Shown here: one piece after another, positions 16,127-24,700 of the stretch
Layout of the letters: each line of letters starts with the position of its first letter
Position numbering within the stretch: position 1 is the first letter of the stretch
Assembly (NCBI GenBank): GCA_028097405.1
Contig: JAOHEK010000030.1
Coordinates: 1-33,999, forward strand
Length of the DNA: 33,999 nt
Direction: 5' to 3'
Origin: Paracoccaceae bacterium
Lineage (GTDB): Bacteria; Pseudomonadota; Alphaproteobacteria; Rhodobacterales; Rhodobacteraceae
Notes under the pieces: model-generated
What the model saw: the letters and a program-made list of their open reading frames with translations, nothing else
What the model was told of the DNA's origin: nothing
Database searches by the model: none
Program-made: the position numbers and the translations under genes

Positions 16127-16978
16127 ATGAAATCGCAAGGAAATGATCCTCGCTTCCGTGTTCTCATCGCTGATGAGGACCTCAACTTCAAACAACATGT
16201 TTTCGATGACCCCAAGGTTCTGGGCCGTCAATTGATCGAAGCAGTCGGCGGACATCCCGTCGACGAGCATGTGGCAATCGCCATTCTGCCCAATGGTGAT
16301 TTCGAGGATATCCGCCTCGACGAAAGCTACGACCTGCGCGGGCGCGGCGCTGAAAAGGTGTTGGTTGCTCGCACTGATCGTGTGTTCAAGTTCAAGATTG
16401 ATGACAAGGATCTTGAATGGCCGCGCGCATGCATCACCGGCTTCGTTCTCCGCAAGCTTGCGGACCTGCCGGCGAACTACAATCTCTGGCAAGAAATTCC
16501 GGGGCAGCAGGACCAGAAGATCAGCGACGGCGACGTCATCAATCTCGCTGACAAAGGGGTCGAGCGCTTCATCTCACTGATCGATCAGACGACGGAAGGA
16601 GATACTCTACCGTCGTTTGATCAAACCTTCCTGGCTGACCACGGCTTTCAATTCGAAGTCGTCCAGGAGGCAGGTAAGACCGGTATCATCCTGAAGTCGC
16701 TCGATCTGCCCGAGGGCAAGTTCAATGCCGAGACCGCGGATATCCTCGTGTTGCTTCCAGCCGGATATCCGGATTGTGCGCCGGACATGTTCTACGCATC
16801 GCCAAACCTCATGCTGACCAGTGGACAGGTCCCGAAGGCCTGTACGGCCCAGCTCAACTATGCTAGCCGGGTCTGGCAGCGCTGGTCACGCCACAACAAC
16901 GCGTGGCGGCCCGGTATTGACGGTCTGCGCACGATGGTCGCGCGGATCAAGACAGCTTTGTCTGAGGCACGGTCATGA
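16127..16978 (+). CDS. Two ubiquitin-like (multiubiquitin) domains fused to a prokaryotic E2-like domain
   Basis: A 283-residue fusion. Two tandem beta-grasp domains come first: one beginning RFRVLIADEDLNF and ending KVLVARTDR, the second beginning VFKFKIDDKDLEW and ending near GVERFISL. The C-terminal region from about FLADHGFQFEVVQEAG has the Prok-E2_E pattern: LLPAGYPDCAPDMFYASPN, a cysteine in VPKACTAQL, then RVWQRWSRHNNAWRPGIDG. The E2 would carry a ubiquitin-like moiety as a thioester; which cysteine is catalytic is not certain. The frame opens at 16088, but that ATG lies in a hairpin loop, whereas 16127 has AAGGA eight bases upstream. Neither beta-grasp domain ends in a free di-glycine. 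The stop overlaps the JAB-E1 start by four bases. Confidence 0.85.
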   Translation: MKSQGNDPRFRVLIADEDLNFKQHVFDDPKVLGRQLIEAVGGHPVDEHVAIAILPNGDFEDIRLDESYDLRGRGAEKVLVARTDRVFKFKIDDKDLEWPRACITGFVLRKLADLPANYNLWQEIPGQQDQKISDGDVINLADKGVERFISLIDQTTEGDTLPSFDQTFLADHGFQFEVVQEAGKTGIILKSLDLPEGKFNAETADILVLLPAGYPDCAPDMFYASPNLMLTSGQVPKACTAQLNYASRVWQRWSRHNNAWRPGIDGLRTMVARIKTALSEARS

Positions 16979-18369
16979 AAGGTGCGCTGGACATTATCCT
17001 GACAGATCCGCATGAAGCTGGTATCCGGGCCCTGCTGACGCAGGGTGCCGGTGCCGAGCGGTCGGCCTATATGCTGTTTGGCATCGCTGCCATCACCCGT
17101 GACCCATGGACGCAAGCTGAACGGACACGGTTCATCTCGCATGCCTTCCTCGATCTTGATGAACAGGACGTGGTTTCGGCCTCAGAGCGACATGTGACGT
17201 GGCAAACAGACGGCTTCATGCGACTGCTTGGTCGCGCACAGACAGAGGGGCTGGTTCCTGCGATCGTACATACCCACCCCAGTGGAAAGGCGCGGTTCTC
17301 CAAGCAGGACGATCGCAACGAGGCGGAATTGGCGCGAACGGCCCTGATCAAAGGCGCTCCGGGCTTGATCAGTGTGTTGATCGCCGGCAATGGCGAGATC
17401 GTCATCCGTATCTGGCTGTCTGCAACCAAACCGACCACAATCACCCGCATTTTGCATACAGGACCCCGGCTGAAGCTTGTGTCCCAAGACCATCAAGAGT
17501 TTGACTTCCTGGATCGCCAAGCGCGGCTGTTCGGGGACTATACCAATTCCATGATAACGAAATTCCGTTGTGGGATTGCCGGTGGTGGGGCCACAGGGAG
17601 CGCCGCGCTACCTTTGCTGATGCGGCTGGGTGTTCGTGAAGCGGTTATGTTCGAAAAGGACCACGCGGAGGACACCAATCTCAATCGCCTCCACGGCGCA
17701 CGTCGCGAAGATGTAGCCGAGAAGAGGGCAAAGACTGATATTCACTGTCGCACCGTGGCAGAAGCCGGCCTCGGCATGTCTTTGGTGGCCATCGATAGCT
17801 GGGCAGGTGAGCCGTCCACATGGGATGCCTTGAAGTCCTGCGATGTGATCTTCTGTTGCACCGACGATCATGCCGGGCGCCTGATCCTGAACCGCTTCGC
17901 TAGGTTTTACGGAATCGCCGTGATTGATGTCGGTCTGGCTATGCAGCGGCGCGGGGAGCAGTCCTTCGACCTCTTTGCACGCGTATCAACCCTTGTGCCA
18001 GGGCATCCCTGCCTGCTGTGTGGCGGGTTTATCGATCCTCGGCGAGCTCGTGAAGAAGCTCTGAAGCGCAGCGATCCCGACGTTTATGAAGAACTTAAAG
18101 AGGAAGCCTATGTGCTTGGCGAAGGCGACCCGTCACCCGCAGTGGTGACCTTCACCACCGAAGCCGCCACCATGGCAGTAAACGAATGGCTAACTGGCAT
18201 TACTGGCTTCGCTGGACCCGCCGGAATGCTGCCAACCCGAATGCGCCGGTTCCATGCGCGCGACGAGCGCTTCCCATCCATTGAGTCCCAACCTGGATGT
18301 CCTTGCTGCGCCTCTTCAGTAACCCTGGGGCGGGGAGATGCGACGCCCTTTCTGGATATGGTGACCTGA
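16975..18369 (+). CDS. JAB/JAMM deubiquitinase-like peptidase fused to ThiF/E1-like adenylyltransferase
   Basis: Two enzymes of ubiquitin-like chemistry in one 464-residue chain. The N-terminal JAB domain has a complete JAMM zinc motif, H99-T-H101 then S109 and D112 (HTHPSGKARFSKQD), with E28 as the likely catalytic glutamate. The C-terminal E1/ThiF domain begins at about residue 198 with the nucleotide loop CGIAGGGATGSAALPL and EKDHAEDTNLNRL, where the D and NxxR positions are those used for ATP in E1 enzymes. A structural zinc site is likely from CLLC and CPCC near the end. The JAB part would process or remove the Ubl; the E1 part would activate it for the E2 encoded just upstream. The ATGA overlap with the Ubl-E2 gene shows coupling. 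Confidence 0.9.
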   Translation: MKGALDIILTDPHEAGIRALLTQGAGAERSAYMLFGIAAITRDPWTQAERTRFISHAFLDLDEQDVVSASERHVTWQTDGFMRLLGRAQTEGLVPAIVHTHPSGKARFSKQDDRNEAELARTALIKGAPGLISVLIAGNGEIVIRIWLSATKPTTITRILHTGPRLKLVSQDHQEFDFLDRQARLFGDYTNSMITKFRCGIAGGGATGSAALPLLMRLGVREAVMFEKDHAEDTNLNRLHGARREDVAEKRAKTDIHCRTVAEAGLGMSLVAIDSWAGEPSTWDALKSCDVIFCCTDDHAGRLILNRFARFYGIAVIDVGLAMQRRGEQSFDLFARVSTLVPGHPCLLCGGFIDPRRAREEALKRSDPDVYEELKEEAYVLGEGDPSPAVVTFTTEAATMAVNEWLTGITGFAGPAGMLPTRMRRFHARDERFPSIESQPGCPCCASSVTLGRGDATPFLDMVT

Positions 18370-18370
18370 C

Positions 18371-18739
18371 ATGAAAAATTTCTTGGCGAATTTGTTTCGG
18401 CGCTTTGGATGGTTGCGATTTGACTTTCTAGTGACTAGGCAGGCGTCTTTCCCACCATCGACGGCCGACAATGCCGGTGAGCTAATCGTTGTTGAAAGTG
18501 GTGAAATCAAGAAATGGGCCTGCATGAACTGCCCGGGAGGTTGTGGAGAACGCATCGCCTTGTCCCTCAATCCAGATCGACGGCCCAGGTGGAAGGTGAC
18601 AAACGACTTCTGGCAACGGCCGACCATCCACCCGTCCGTTCATCAACAGAACAAATGCGGTTGCCATTTTTGGGTGAAAAAAGGTCAAGTCCACTGGTGC
18701 AAGGGCGGAAAGCCAAGGGCAACCACTTCGAAGGCATGA
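18371..18739 (+). CDS. DUF6527-family cysteine-rich protein of Ubl-conjugation cassettes
   Basis: A 122-residue protein starting one base after the JAB-E1 stop. It has two metal-binding clusters, C51-x2-C54-x3-C58 and C96-x-C98-H99 with C110, separated by a conserved-looking W-K-(x)n-P-(S/T)-(x)n region (RWKVTNDFWQRPTIHPSV). I recognise the pattern CGCHFWVKKGQVHWC as DUF6527, which I recall accompanying multiubiquitin/E2/JAB-E1 operons. Its function is not established to my knowledge; as the only component without an enzymatic fold it might serve as an E3-like or target-binding adaptor, which is inference. A candidate terminator follows at 18775. Confidence 0.8.
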   Translation: MKNFLANLFRRFGWLRFDFLVTRQASFPPSTADNAGELIVVESGEIKKWACMNCPGGCGERIALSLNPDRRPRWKVTNDFWQRPTIHPSVHQQNKCGCHFWVKKGQVHWCKGGKPRATTSKA

Positions 18740-18774
18740 GTATGTGAAGAACTAGGAAGCAAAAGCAATGTATC

Positions 18775-18795
18775 GACGGACGTTGGTCTGTTTTT
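18775..18795 (+). terminator. Candidate intrinsic terminator after the DUF6527 gene
   Basis: ACGGAC gttg GTCTGT forms a six-bp stem (one G-U) with a four-base loop at 18776-18791, running directly into TTTTT (18791-18795). The stem is short, so efficiency is uncertain, but placement 36 bases after the stop codon fits the end of the Ubl transcription unit and separates it from yhaO. Confidence 0.5.
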
Positions 18796-18844
18796 AATAT
18801 GTGAATTCGAATAACGTTGCTGGCATTAAAGGGGTGCATTCGTC

Positions 18845-20083
18845 TTGATAAAAATACTTCATACTGCCGACTTACATTTGGATTCTCCGCTAAAGAGTCT
18901 TGCTCTGAAAGACGAGCGGCTTCGCGAACAGATTCAGATCGCAACGCGAACTGCGCTCAACCGGTTGGTGCAATACTGCATTGATGAGAGTGTCAGCGCG
19001 CTAATCATCGCTGGCGATCTGTTTGACGGTAAAGAGCGCAGCGCAAAGACCGCAGCTTTCCTGATTTCGGCATTGGAGAGACTGCGTGAGGCTGAAGTTC
19101 CCGTTTTCTATGTCAAAGGCAATCATGATGCGGAAAACCCTGTAGCTGGAGCTTTCGAATTACCCGGCAACGTGCATGTTTTTGATGGCCGCGGCGGAAA
19201 AGTTCAACTCGCGGAAGAAGACATTTGGATCCACGGCGTTAGCTTTCGCGACAAACACGCACCGGAAAGTCTATTGCCGAAATATGGTCCACCGGTCGCC
19301 GGTGCGGTGAATATAGGTTTGATGCACACCTCGCTGTCCGGAGCATCCGGGCACGATCCCTATGCACCTTGTACAGTCAGACAATTGACCGGCCACGGCT
19401 TTGATTATTGGGCCCTAGGGCACGTGCATAAGCGTGAGGTCTATTCTTCAGAACCATGGATCGTCATGCCGGGTATCCCGCAAGGTCGCGATATCGGCGA
19501 ATTCGGGCCAAAGTCAGCGACACTTCTGAAAATTGAGGGTTCTAACATAGAAATTGAGGAAGTGCCTGTGGCACCGGTAGAATTTCGGGTGAGCCGCTGC
19601 GATGTATCAGATGTTGCAGATGATGAAGACCTTCGGAAATGCATCCATACACATCTGCGCGGTGAAGCCGCAGCAACCAATTCTGATGCAGCCATCCTCA
19701 GGCTCAGCTTAGTCGGACAAACCGAGCGAGCTTGGCAGATCCGGCGAGACGCTGATGTGTGGGAGGAAACGATACGGGACCTTGCTGAGGAGACGGGTTG
19801 TCTTTGGGTCGAGAAAGTCGAATTGGATGTTGTCGTGGACTCCGAGGTTCCGGGGGCCGCAAACGCTGTAACTGAACTAAAGAGCATCATGAGCGAATTG
19901 CGCCGTGAGGAAGGCTTCCAGAGATCTGCGAAACAGGAGCTAGATCACCTCGTTTCACTGTTGCCTCCTGACCGCAGACAAGCCCTCACTCCAGATGAAG
20001 CTGCTTCGGCAAAACTGCTTGAGGGCATCACTGATCAGGCAGCGATCTCGATGTTGGCCCTAATGAAAGGAGCCTCGAAATGA
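18845..20083 (+). CDS. yhaO: YhaO/SbcD-type metallophosphatase, DNA repair nuclease subunit
   Basis: Mre11/SbcD-like calcineurin-fold phosphoesterase, 412 residues. All dimetal motifs are present: D9/H11 in HTADLHLDSPL, G57-D58 in AGDLFD, GNHD at 92-95, H161 in GLMHTS, and GHVH at 192-195. It should act with the YhaN-like ATPase as a nuclease on DNA ends. The start is TTG at 18845, because the family begins MIKILHTADLHLDSP and no other start lies upstream in frame; AAAGGGG is ten bases before it. It is preceded by a candidate terminator, so it probably has its own promoter. The stop overlaps the yhaN start as ATGA. In a defence island, SbcCD-like pairs can act against foreign DNA; that role is inferred. 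Confidence 0.9.
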   Translation: MIKILHTADLHLDSPLKSLALKDERLREQIQIATRTALNRLVQYCIDESVSALIIAGDLFDGKERSAKTAAFLISALERLREAEVPVFYVKGNHDAENPVAGAFELPGNVHVFDGRGGKVQLAEEDIWIHGVSFRDKHAPESLLPKYGPPVAGAVNIGLMHTSLSGASGHDPYAPCTVRQLTGHGFDYWALGHVHKREVYSSEPWIVMPGIPQGRDIGEFGPKSATLLKIEGSNIEIEEVPVAPVEFRVSRCDVSDVADDEDLRKCIHTHLRGEAAATNSDAAILRLSLVGQTERAWQIRRDADVWEETIRDLAEETGCLWVEKVELDVVVDSEVPGAANAVTELKSIMSELRREEGFQRSAKQELDHLVSLLPPDRRQALTPDEAASAKLLEGITDQAAISMLALMKGASK

Positions 20084-23000
20084 TGCGGCTCCAACGTCTA
20101 GGGCTCGAATTTTTCGGCCATTTCACAGACAAGTGGCTGGATTTTGGTGACCGTCCTGACAGAGGTTCCGACTTTCACCTGGTTTATGGGTCCAACGAAG
20201 CGGGCAAAACGACCGTCATGGAGGGCTATCTCCGCTTACTTTACGGCTTCCGCCACATCGAGCCATATGACTTCAAGCACAAGCGGCCAAACCTCAAGGT
20301 ATCCGCTACGCTTATGCTGGAAGATGGTATCCGAGAATTTACTCGCCTGCCTGGCCGTAAAAACAGTCTGGTTGACCAGTCCGGCACTGCAGTGCCGGAG
20401 ACTGCACTCCAAGGCATGCTTTCAGGCTTGGCGATTGATGACTACAGAAAGCTTCTTTGTCTCGACGATGCCACAATAGAGGATGGCGGAGACGAAATTG
20501 CAAACAGCAAAGGTGATATCGGACGGCTGTTGTTTTCAGCTGCCGCTGGCGTAAGCGACTTATCTGAAGTTCTGGATACGGTCGATACCCGCTGTGGCGA
20601 TCTCTACAAAAAGGGTGGCACCAAGTCTGTCTTTTCCCAACTTAAGCGCGACTTGGACGATGTAACTGCGCATATCCGGGAAACGGATATCAGCGTTTCT
20701 GACTACCGCCATCGCAAACAGGCATTGGAAGATACTGAAGCTTTTGAAAAAGGCGTCCGAGAAGAACGCAGGGAAAAACTGAATTTGCAAGCTCGCTTGG
20801 AAGCAATTGCCATGGCCTTTCCAGTGTCGACGAAGATTGCAGAAATGGTGCAAGAATTGGAACCGCTAGAGCATTTTCCTGTTGCCCTAGACGTTGATCC
20901 TGAGCAACTCGTTGAACTTTCGAAACAGCGTGTCTTACTCGAAGCTGAACAGAATCGCCTCAAGGACTTGATTGACGAAAAGACAAAGGCGCGCGACGCG
21001 ATCGCCGCTCAGCCGGAGATGGGTCAGATACCGACAAGGCTTGGTGACTTACGAGATCTTAGAAATAGGTGCGGGACGGCCGCGACCGATCTTCCTCGAA
21101 GGCAAAGCCAGCGAGATGAAGTTGTTGAGGATATGAAACGCGGCCTTACCGATATTGGGTTGAAACCCGACGATGTACCGGATCGGTTTGTGTTTGACCT
21201 GACCTATCTGCGGGACCTCGAGATGAAGTACCAGGCTGTTGTCGATGCTGAGGGAGAGCTCCGTACTGCTGACGAAGAAGAAAGAAACGCCTTTGCGAAC
21301 TTTGAGGCGGCTAAAAATACACTTAACGAGCTGCCTGTCGTGACAGGAGAGGTTCCTGATCTACAAAAGATTCTTGACCTGCAGAATGCGCCCCACGTTC
21401 TTGCGGAAGCCAACAAAGCGACGGAAGCACTCAGGCTAGCGCAACAGTCTGCGCGCGCGACACTTTCGTTGCTTTCTCTCGGCGAGCAAAGTTTTGAAAC
21501 CGTACCTGAGGCGACACAGAGTGTTGAAGAGGCATCTAGGTTGGCGCGTGACGTCGAATCCGCTAGAGATGCGGTCATCCGCGCTCAAGATGATTTAGCG
21601 GATGCGGAAGAAGAAGCTCAACAGCTCGTTTCGCGAAGAAATGCCCTGGAGGGCTCGAGCGCATTTGTCACAGATGACGAGGCAAGCGCATCACGCAGTA
21701 ACAGAGACAGGCTCTGGAAAGAGCATCTCGGCGACCTCGCCCAACCATCAGCAAAATTATTCGAGATCGCTATGCGCGATGACGACGCAAAGGGGGTCAC
21801 TCGTCATGGTCAAGCAAAGGAACTCGCCGAAGTCAGACAACTCAATATCGCGTTAGCTGAGGCAACCGATAAATCTGTCGCGAAGAAGGCGGCGATTGAG
21901 AAGACAGAGCGTCGCCTGGATGCTCTTCAATCTGAGTTGCAAGGGCATCTAGTGGCCGCCGGATTGAAAGCAGACCTTTCAGCGACTGGCTTCACCGATT
22001 GGGTGCGTAAAGCAGAGACAGCGCGAGCTCAGGCGATTGCTGCGGAAAACGAGAAAATAGCTACCGCGCCAGTTTTCGAGAAGGCAGAACTGCTGAGAAA
22101 AGAGCTTGCTAAGGCACTGGATGCTCCCACCGCAAGACTTGAGGCTTTGGTCCCTTTGGCCAGCAAGATTGCGGCAGAGAATGAAAAGGCGAAGATCAAG
22201 CAACAGGCAGCGCAAAGAACCAAGGATGATGCAAAATCTGAGCATCTGAAAAGGGCAAACAAGAGGACCGACGCTTCGGGGACGCGAGATGAAACCAAAG
22301 CGGCATGGTCCAAAGCGTTGCAAGACACGTTTGACGATGCTGGCAATGCCATTCCGTTTCCTCAGGCATTCGAAGTTTTTAGAGGCATTCGTGAACTAAA
22401 TGAAAAAGTGCTCGGCTTGCGCCGCCAAATCGACGGCATGGAAACCGATCAAAAGGCGCTTGGCGAGGCCTTAGTGCCAGTGTTCGCGAATGATCCCGTG
22501 CTGGCCGAAATGCCAACGATTGATGCGTACGATGCGTTGGTGTCGAAGTCTGAGGCTGCTATCAAATCCGACGGTATACGGGCAGAGCTTTCCAGTGAGA
22601 TCGACACGGCTGAAGGCAAGCTTCAGTCTGCCCAGGGAGATCTAGACTCCGTGGATGCACAGGTACGAAATTCGGCCGCAATGTTCGATTCCACCATTCC
22701 GACAGGCACAGTGGAAGAGCTTCGGAAAGCCGTGCTGCGCGCACGGCAGGCGATTGAATTACGTGCTGAAATTGCCAGTCTTTCAAGCGACCTTTGTTCA
22801 TTCCTCAATGTGCAATCTAAGCCCGATGCAGAGGAATTACTTGAGAAACAATCTTTGTCCGAGGTTCGGGCCTCGATAACTGAAGTCGAACGGGATCTCT
22901 CCAATCTCGAGGAGAATTTGACAACAGCCATCGAGAACAGGACTCGCGCGAAATCCGATCTTGATGCGATCACTGGTGATGCAGATGTCGCAATGCTTGT

Positions 23001-23523
23001 TACTCGTCGGCAAACAATCGAGCTAGAAATGGAAAGCGTAATCCGCAGTTTTCTCGAATTGAGAATTGGACACTTGATGGCCGATGAGGCCATTCGCCGT
23101 TACCGGGACAAACATCGTAGCGGTATGATGGAGGCTGCAGAGGCTGCATTTACAGAGCTCACGACAGGAGCTTATGGTGGTCTAACGACGCAGATCGAAG
23201 GAACAAACGAAACCCTAGTTGCTATCCAAACCTCCGACGGTGCAGCCAAGCAAGCTCATGCAATGTCGAAGGGGACGCGCTTTCAGCTCTACCTTGCTCT
23301 TCGAGCGGCAGCTTACGAGCAGATGGCAGCGAACGATACTGTTCTACCCTTTTTCTGCGACGACGTATTTGAGACTTTTGATGAAGATCGCACGCGCGCG
23401 GCCTGCGGGCTGATGCGTAGAATTGGCCTGACGGGGCAAGCTGTGTATCTGACGCATCATCGGCACGTTGTTGAGATTGCGAAAGAGGTCTGCGGTGATG
23501 AAGTACGCATTCACGAGATCTGA
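20080..23523 (+). CDS. yhaN: YhaN/SbcC-like coiled-coil AAA ATPase
   Basis: Rad50/SbcC-type ATPase partner of the YhaO-like nuclease, 1147 residues. The N-terminal Walker A is GSNEAGKTT (K43, T44). About residues 190-1000 are long charged heptad-rich coiled coils. The C-terminal ABC signature is MSKGTRFQLYLALRAAA, followed by Walker B LPFFCDDVFETFDED and a switch histidine region YLTHHRHV. No CxxC zinc hook is visible in the middle, as in YhaN proteins and unlike true SbcC/Rad50. ATG 20080 overlaps the yhaO stop and has AAGGAG nearby. Two converging arms of this kind normally tether DNA ends and gate the nuclease. Confidence 0.9.
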   Translation: MMRLQRLGLEFFGHFTDKWLDFGDRPDRGSDFHLVYGSNEAGKTTVMEGYLRLLYGFRHIEPYDFKHKRPNLKVSATLMLEDGIREFTRLPGRKNSLVDQSGTAVPETALQGMLSGLAIDDYRKLLCLDDATIEDGGDEIANSKGDIGRLLFSAAAGVSDLSEVLDTVDTRCGDLYKKGGTKSVFSQLKRDLDDVTAHIRETDISVSDYRHRKQALEDTEAFEKGVREERREKLNLQARLEAIAMAFPVSTKIAEMVQELEPLEHFPVALDVDPEQLVELSKQRVLLEAEQNRLKDLIDEKTKARDAIAAQPEMGQIPTRLGDLRDLRNRCGTAATDLPRRQSQRDEVVEDMKRGLTDIGLKPDDVPDRFVFDLTYLRDLEMKYQAVVDAEGELRTADEEERNAFANFEAAKNTLNELPVVTGEVPDLQKILDLQNAPHVLAEANKATEALRLAQQSARATLSLLSLGEQSFETVPEATQSVEEASRLARDVESARDAVIRAQDDLADAEEEAQQLVSRRNALEGSSAFVTDDEASASRSNRDRLWKEHLGDLAQPSAKLFEIAMRDDDAKGVTRHGQAKELAEVRQLNIALAEATDKSVAKKAAIEKTERRLDALQSELQGHLVAAGLKADLSATGFTDWVRKAETARAQAIAAENEKIATAPVFEKAELLRKELAKALDAPTARLEALVPLASKIAAENEKAKIKQQAAQRTKDDAKSEHLKRANKRTDASGTRDETKAAWSKALQDTFDDAGNAIPFPQAFEVFRGIRELNEKVLGLRRQIDGMETDQKALGEALVPVFANDPVLAEMPTIDAYDALVSKSEAAIKSDGIRAELSSEIDTAEGKLQSAQGDLDSVDAQVRNSAAMFDSTIPTGTVEELRKAVLRARQAIELRAEIASLSSDLCSFLNVQSKPDAEELLEKQSLSEVRASITEVERDLSNLEENLTTAIENRTRAKSDLDAITGDADVAMLVTRRQTIELEMESVIRSFLELRIGHLMADEAIRRYRDKHRSGMMEAAEAAFTELTTGAYGGLTTQIEGTNETLVAIQTSDGAAKQAHAMSKGTRFQLYLALRAAAYEQMAANDTVLPFFCDDVFETFDEDRTRAACGLMRRIGLTGQAVYLTHHRHVVEIAKEVCGDEVRIHEI

Positions 23524-23589
23524 AAGCATCGTCCTTCGCCATGTGGGTCTAAACGCAAGATGCTCAACTAAGGTAATCAAAGGCACTAC

Positions 23590-24000
23590 TCAAAAATTTT
23601 CGATCCTAAGCGCCTTCTTGATCTCAAGTGCGCGTTCAGAGAAACGGGTATTGGACTGATATACCTGATCTATAAAGTCGACAGACCAATTTAGAAGATC
23701 CTCCAGTCGATCGGGTGGATCAGGTCGGTAGGCCTTGTTGGCATGAATAATATTGTTCCTAATTGTTCGCAGACAACGATAGCAGTTCTCAAAAATGCTT
23801 TGGTTCTCATCAAGCTCAATGACAGCCTCATCGTAGTCTTCTTTGTGTCCGTTATACTTTAGCGGGATCCCCAAGCGCCTGATCTGTTCAAAAAGGCCCA
23901 TATCCAAATCAGGCGGTTCCTCCCCAAAATGTTCTGTAGCGCCCTCGAACGCCATTTCATTGAACAGCAATTTGGCAATTTTCATTTCTTGCTCATTCAT
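23590..24000 (-). CDS. Small protein with HEPN-type RNxxxH motif, possible RNase
   Basis: A 136-residue helical, acidic protein. Near its middle it contains CLRTIRNNIIHANKAYRP, where RNNIIH fits the R-N-x3-H active-site motif of HEPN-domain ribonucleases common in toxin and defence systems. The frame opens at 24021, but AGGAG eight bases before ATG 24000 supports the later start. It is transcribed towards yhaN, convergent with it, and upstream of no partner gene in the same direction except the scpB-DUF1403 pair. No minimal nucleotidyltransferase antitoxin lies beside it. The HEPN call rests on one motif plus helical context; it is otherwise a hypothetical protein. Confidence 0.6.
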   Translation of the reverse strand: MNEQEMKIAKLLFNEMAFEGATEHFGEEPPDLDMGLFEQIRRLGIPLKYNGHKEDYDEAVIELDENQSIFENCYRCLRTIRNNIIHANKAYRPDPPDRLEDLLNWSVDFIDQVYQSNTRFSERALEIKKALRIENF

Positions 24001-24049
24001 ATGTAGCTCTCCTAAATTCATCTATGTAGGGCAGACTCTTCAACTTAGA

Positions 24050-24700
24050 TCACTCAATTGTTGCGACATCACCTTCTCTACCAACTTTGTCGCTATCGAT
24101 CGGCCCCATGTCAGGAAGATCCCGCAGGCTCTGCAAATCGAACATTATCAGAAACGTCTCTGTCGTCACAAAGGTATGCGGTGCTCCGGGCCTGGGCGCC
24201 CGGGGCCCACTCGCGATCAAATTCTTGAACCGCAACCGGGCCAGCAAGTCGCGACTGATCTCTTTGCCAAAGATGTCCTTCAGCCCTGCCCGATCAATCG
24301 GCTGGTGATAGGCTATGGCGCAGAGCACCCCCATCTCGATCTCGGTGAAGGCGAGGGTCTGATCGCCAAGATGAGCAGCAGCCTTGATCGCCTCGGCAAA
24401 CTGCGTCTTGGTTCTGAACATCCATCCGCTAGAAACTTGCGCCAGCTCGTAAGGCCGACCTGTGAGTTCTGCCTGGATATCGGCAATCAACATCTCGACC
24501 GAGGCCCCCTGTCCTACCACGCGCGCGAGGTCCTCGCGGCCAACCGGCGACACACTGGCAAACAGCACTGCCTCGATCCGCCCCATCCATTCGCGCCAAC
24601 GGAGCTCTTGCGGCAGGTCCGCGAGTTCCCGGTCAAACAGGCCTTCGCCTCCTGAGACGCCCTGCCCTTTCGCAACCTTACCTTTGGCAGCAACAGTCAT
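24050..24700 (-). CDS. scpB: ScpB-like segregation/condensation protein
   Basis: Winged-helix protein related to ScpB, the kleisin-binding subunit of bacterial condensin. From ATG 24700 (216 residues) the match includes RIEAVLFASVSPVGREDLAR, IQAELTGRPYELAQVSSGWM, LTETEM-like FTEIEMGVLCAIAYHQPIDR, and IFGKEISRDLLARLRFKNLI with the GAPHTFVTTETFL ending typical of the family. It overlaps the DUF1403 gene by ATGA (24697-24700). No smc or scpA is visible in this window, so it is a plasmid-borne stand-alone copy, probably working with DUF1403 and the nearby recombinase in plasmid segregation or dimer resolution. That function is inferred from context. Confidence 0.85.
   Translation of the reverse strand: MTVAAKGKVAKGQGVSGGEGLFDRELADLPQELRWREWMGRIEAVLFASVSPVGREDLARVVGQGASVEMLIADIQAELTGRPYELAQVSSGWMFRTKTQFAEAIKAAAHLGDQTLAFTEIEMGVLCAIAYHQPIDRAGLKDIFGKEISRDLLARLRFKNLIASGPRAPRPGAPHTFVTTETFLIMFDLQSLRDLPDMGPIDSDKVGREGDVATIE

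Noticed and set aside
18778-18800. Promoter for yhaO with TAATAT at 18795-18800
   Set aside because: The -10-like box is good but the matching -35 position (ATCGAC) is poor and overlaps the candidate terminator, so it was not listed.
23843-24655. 270-codon plus-strand frame across scpB
   Set aside because: It is antisense to two genes with recognisable motifs and their own start signals, and resembles no family.
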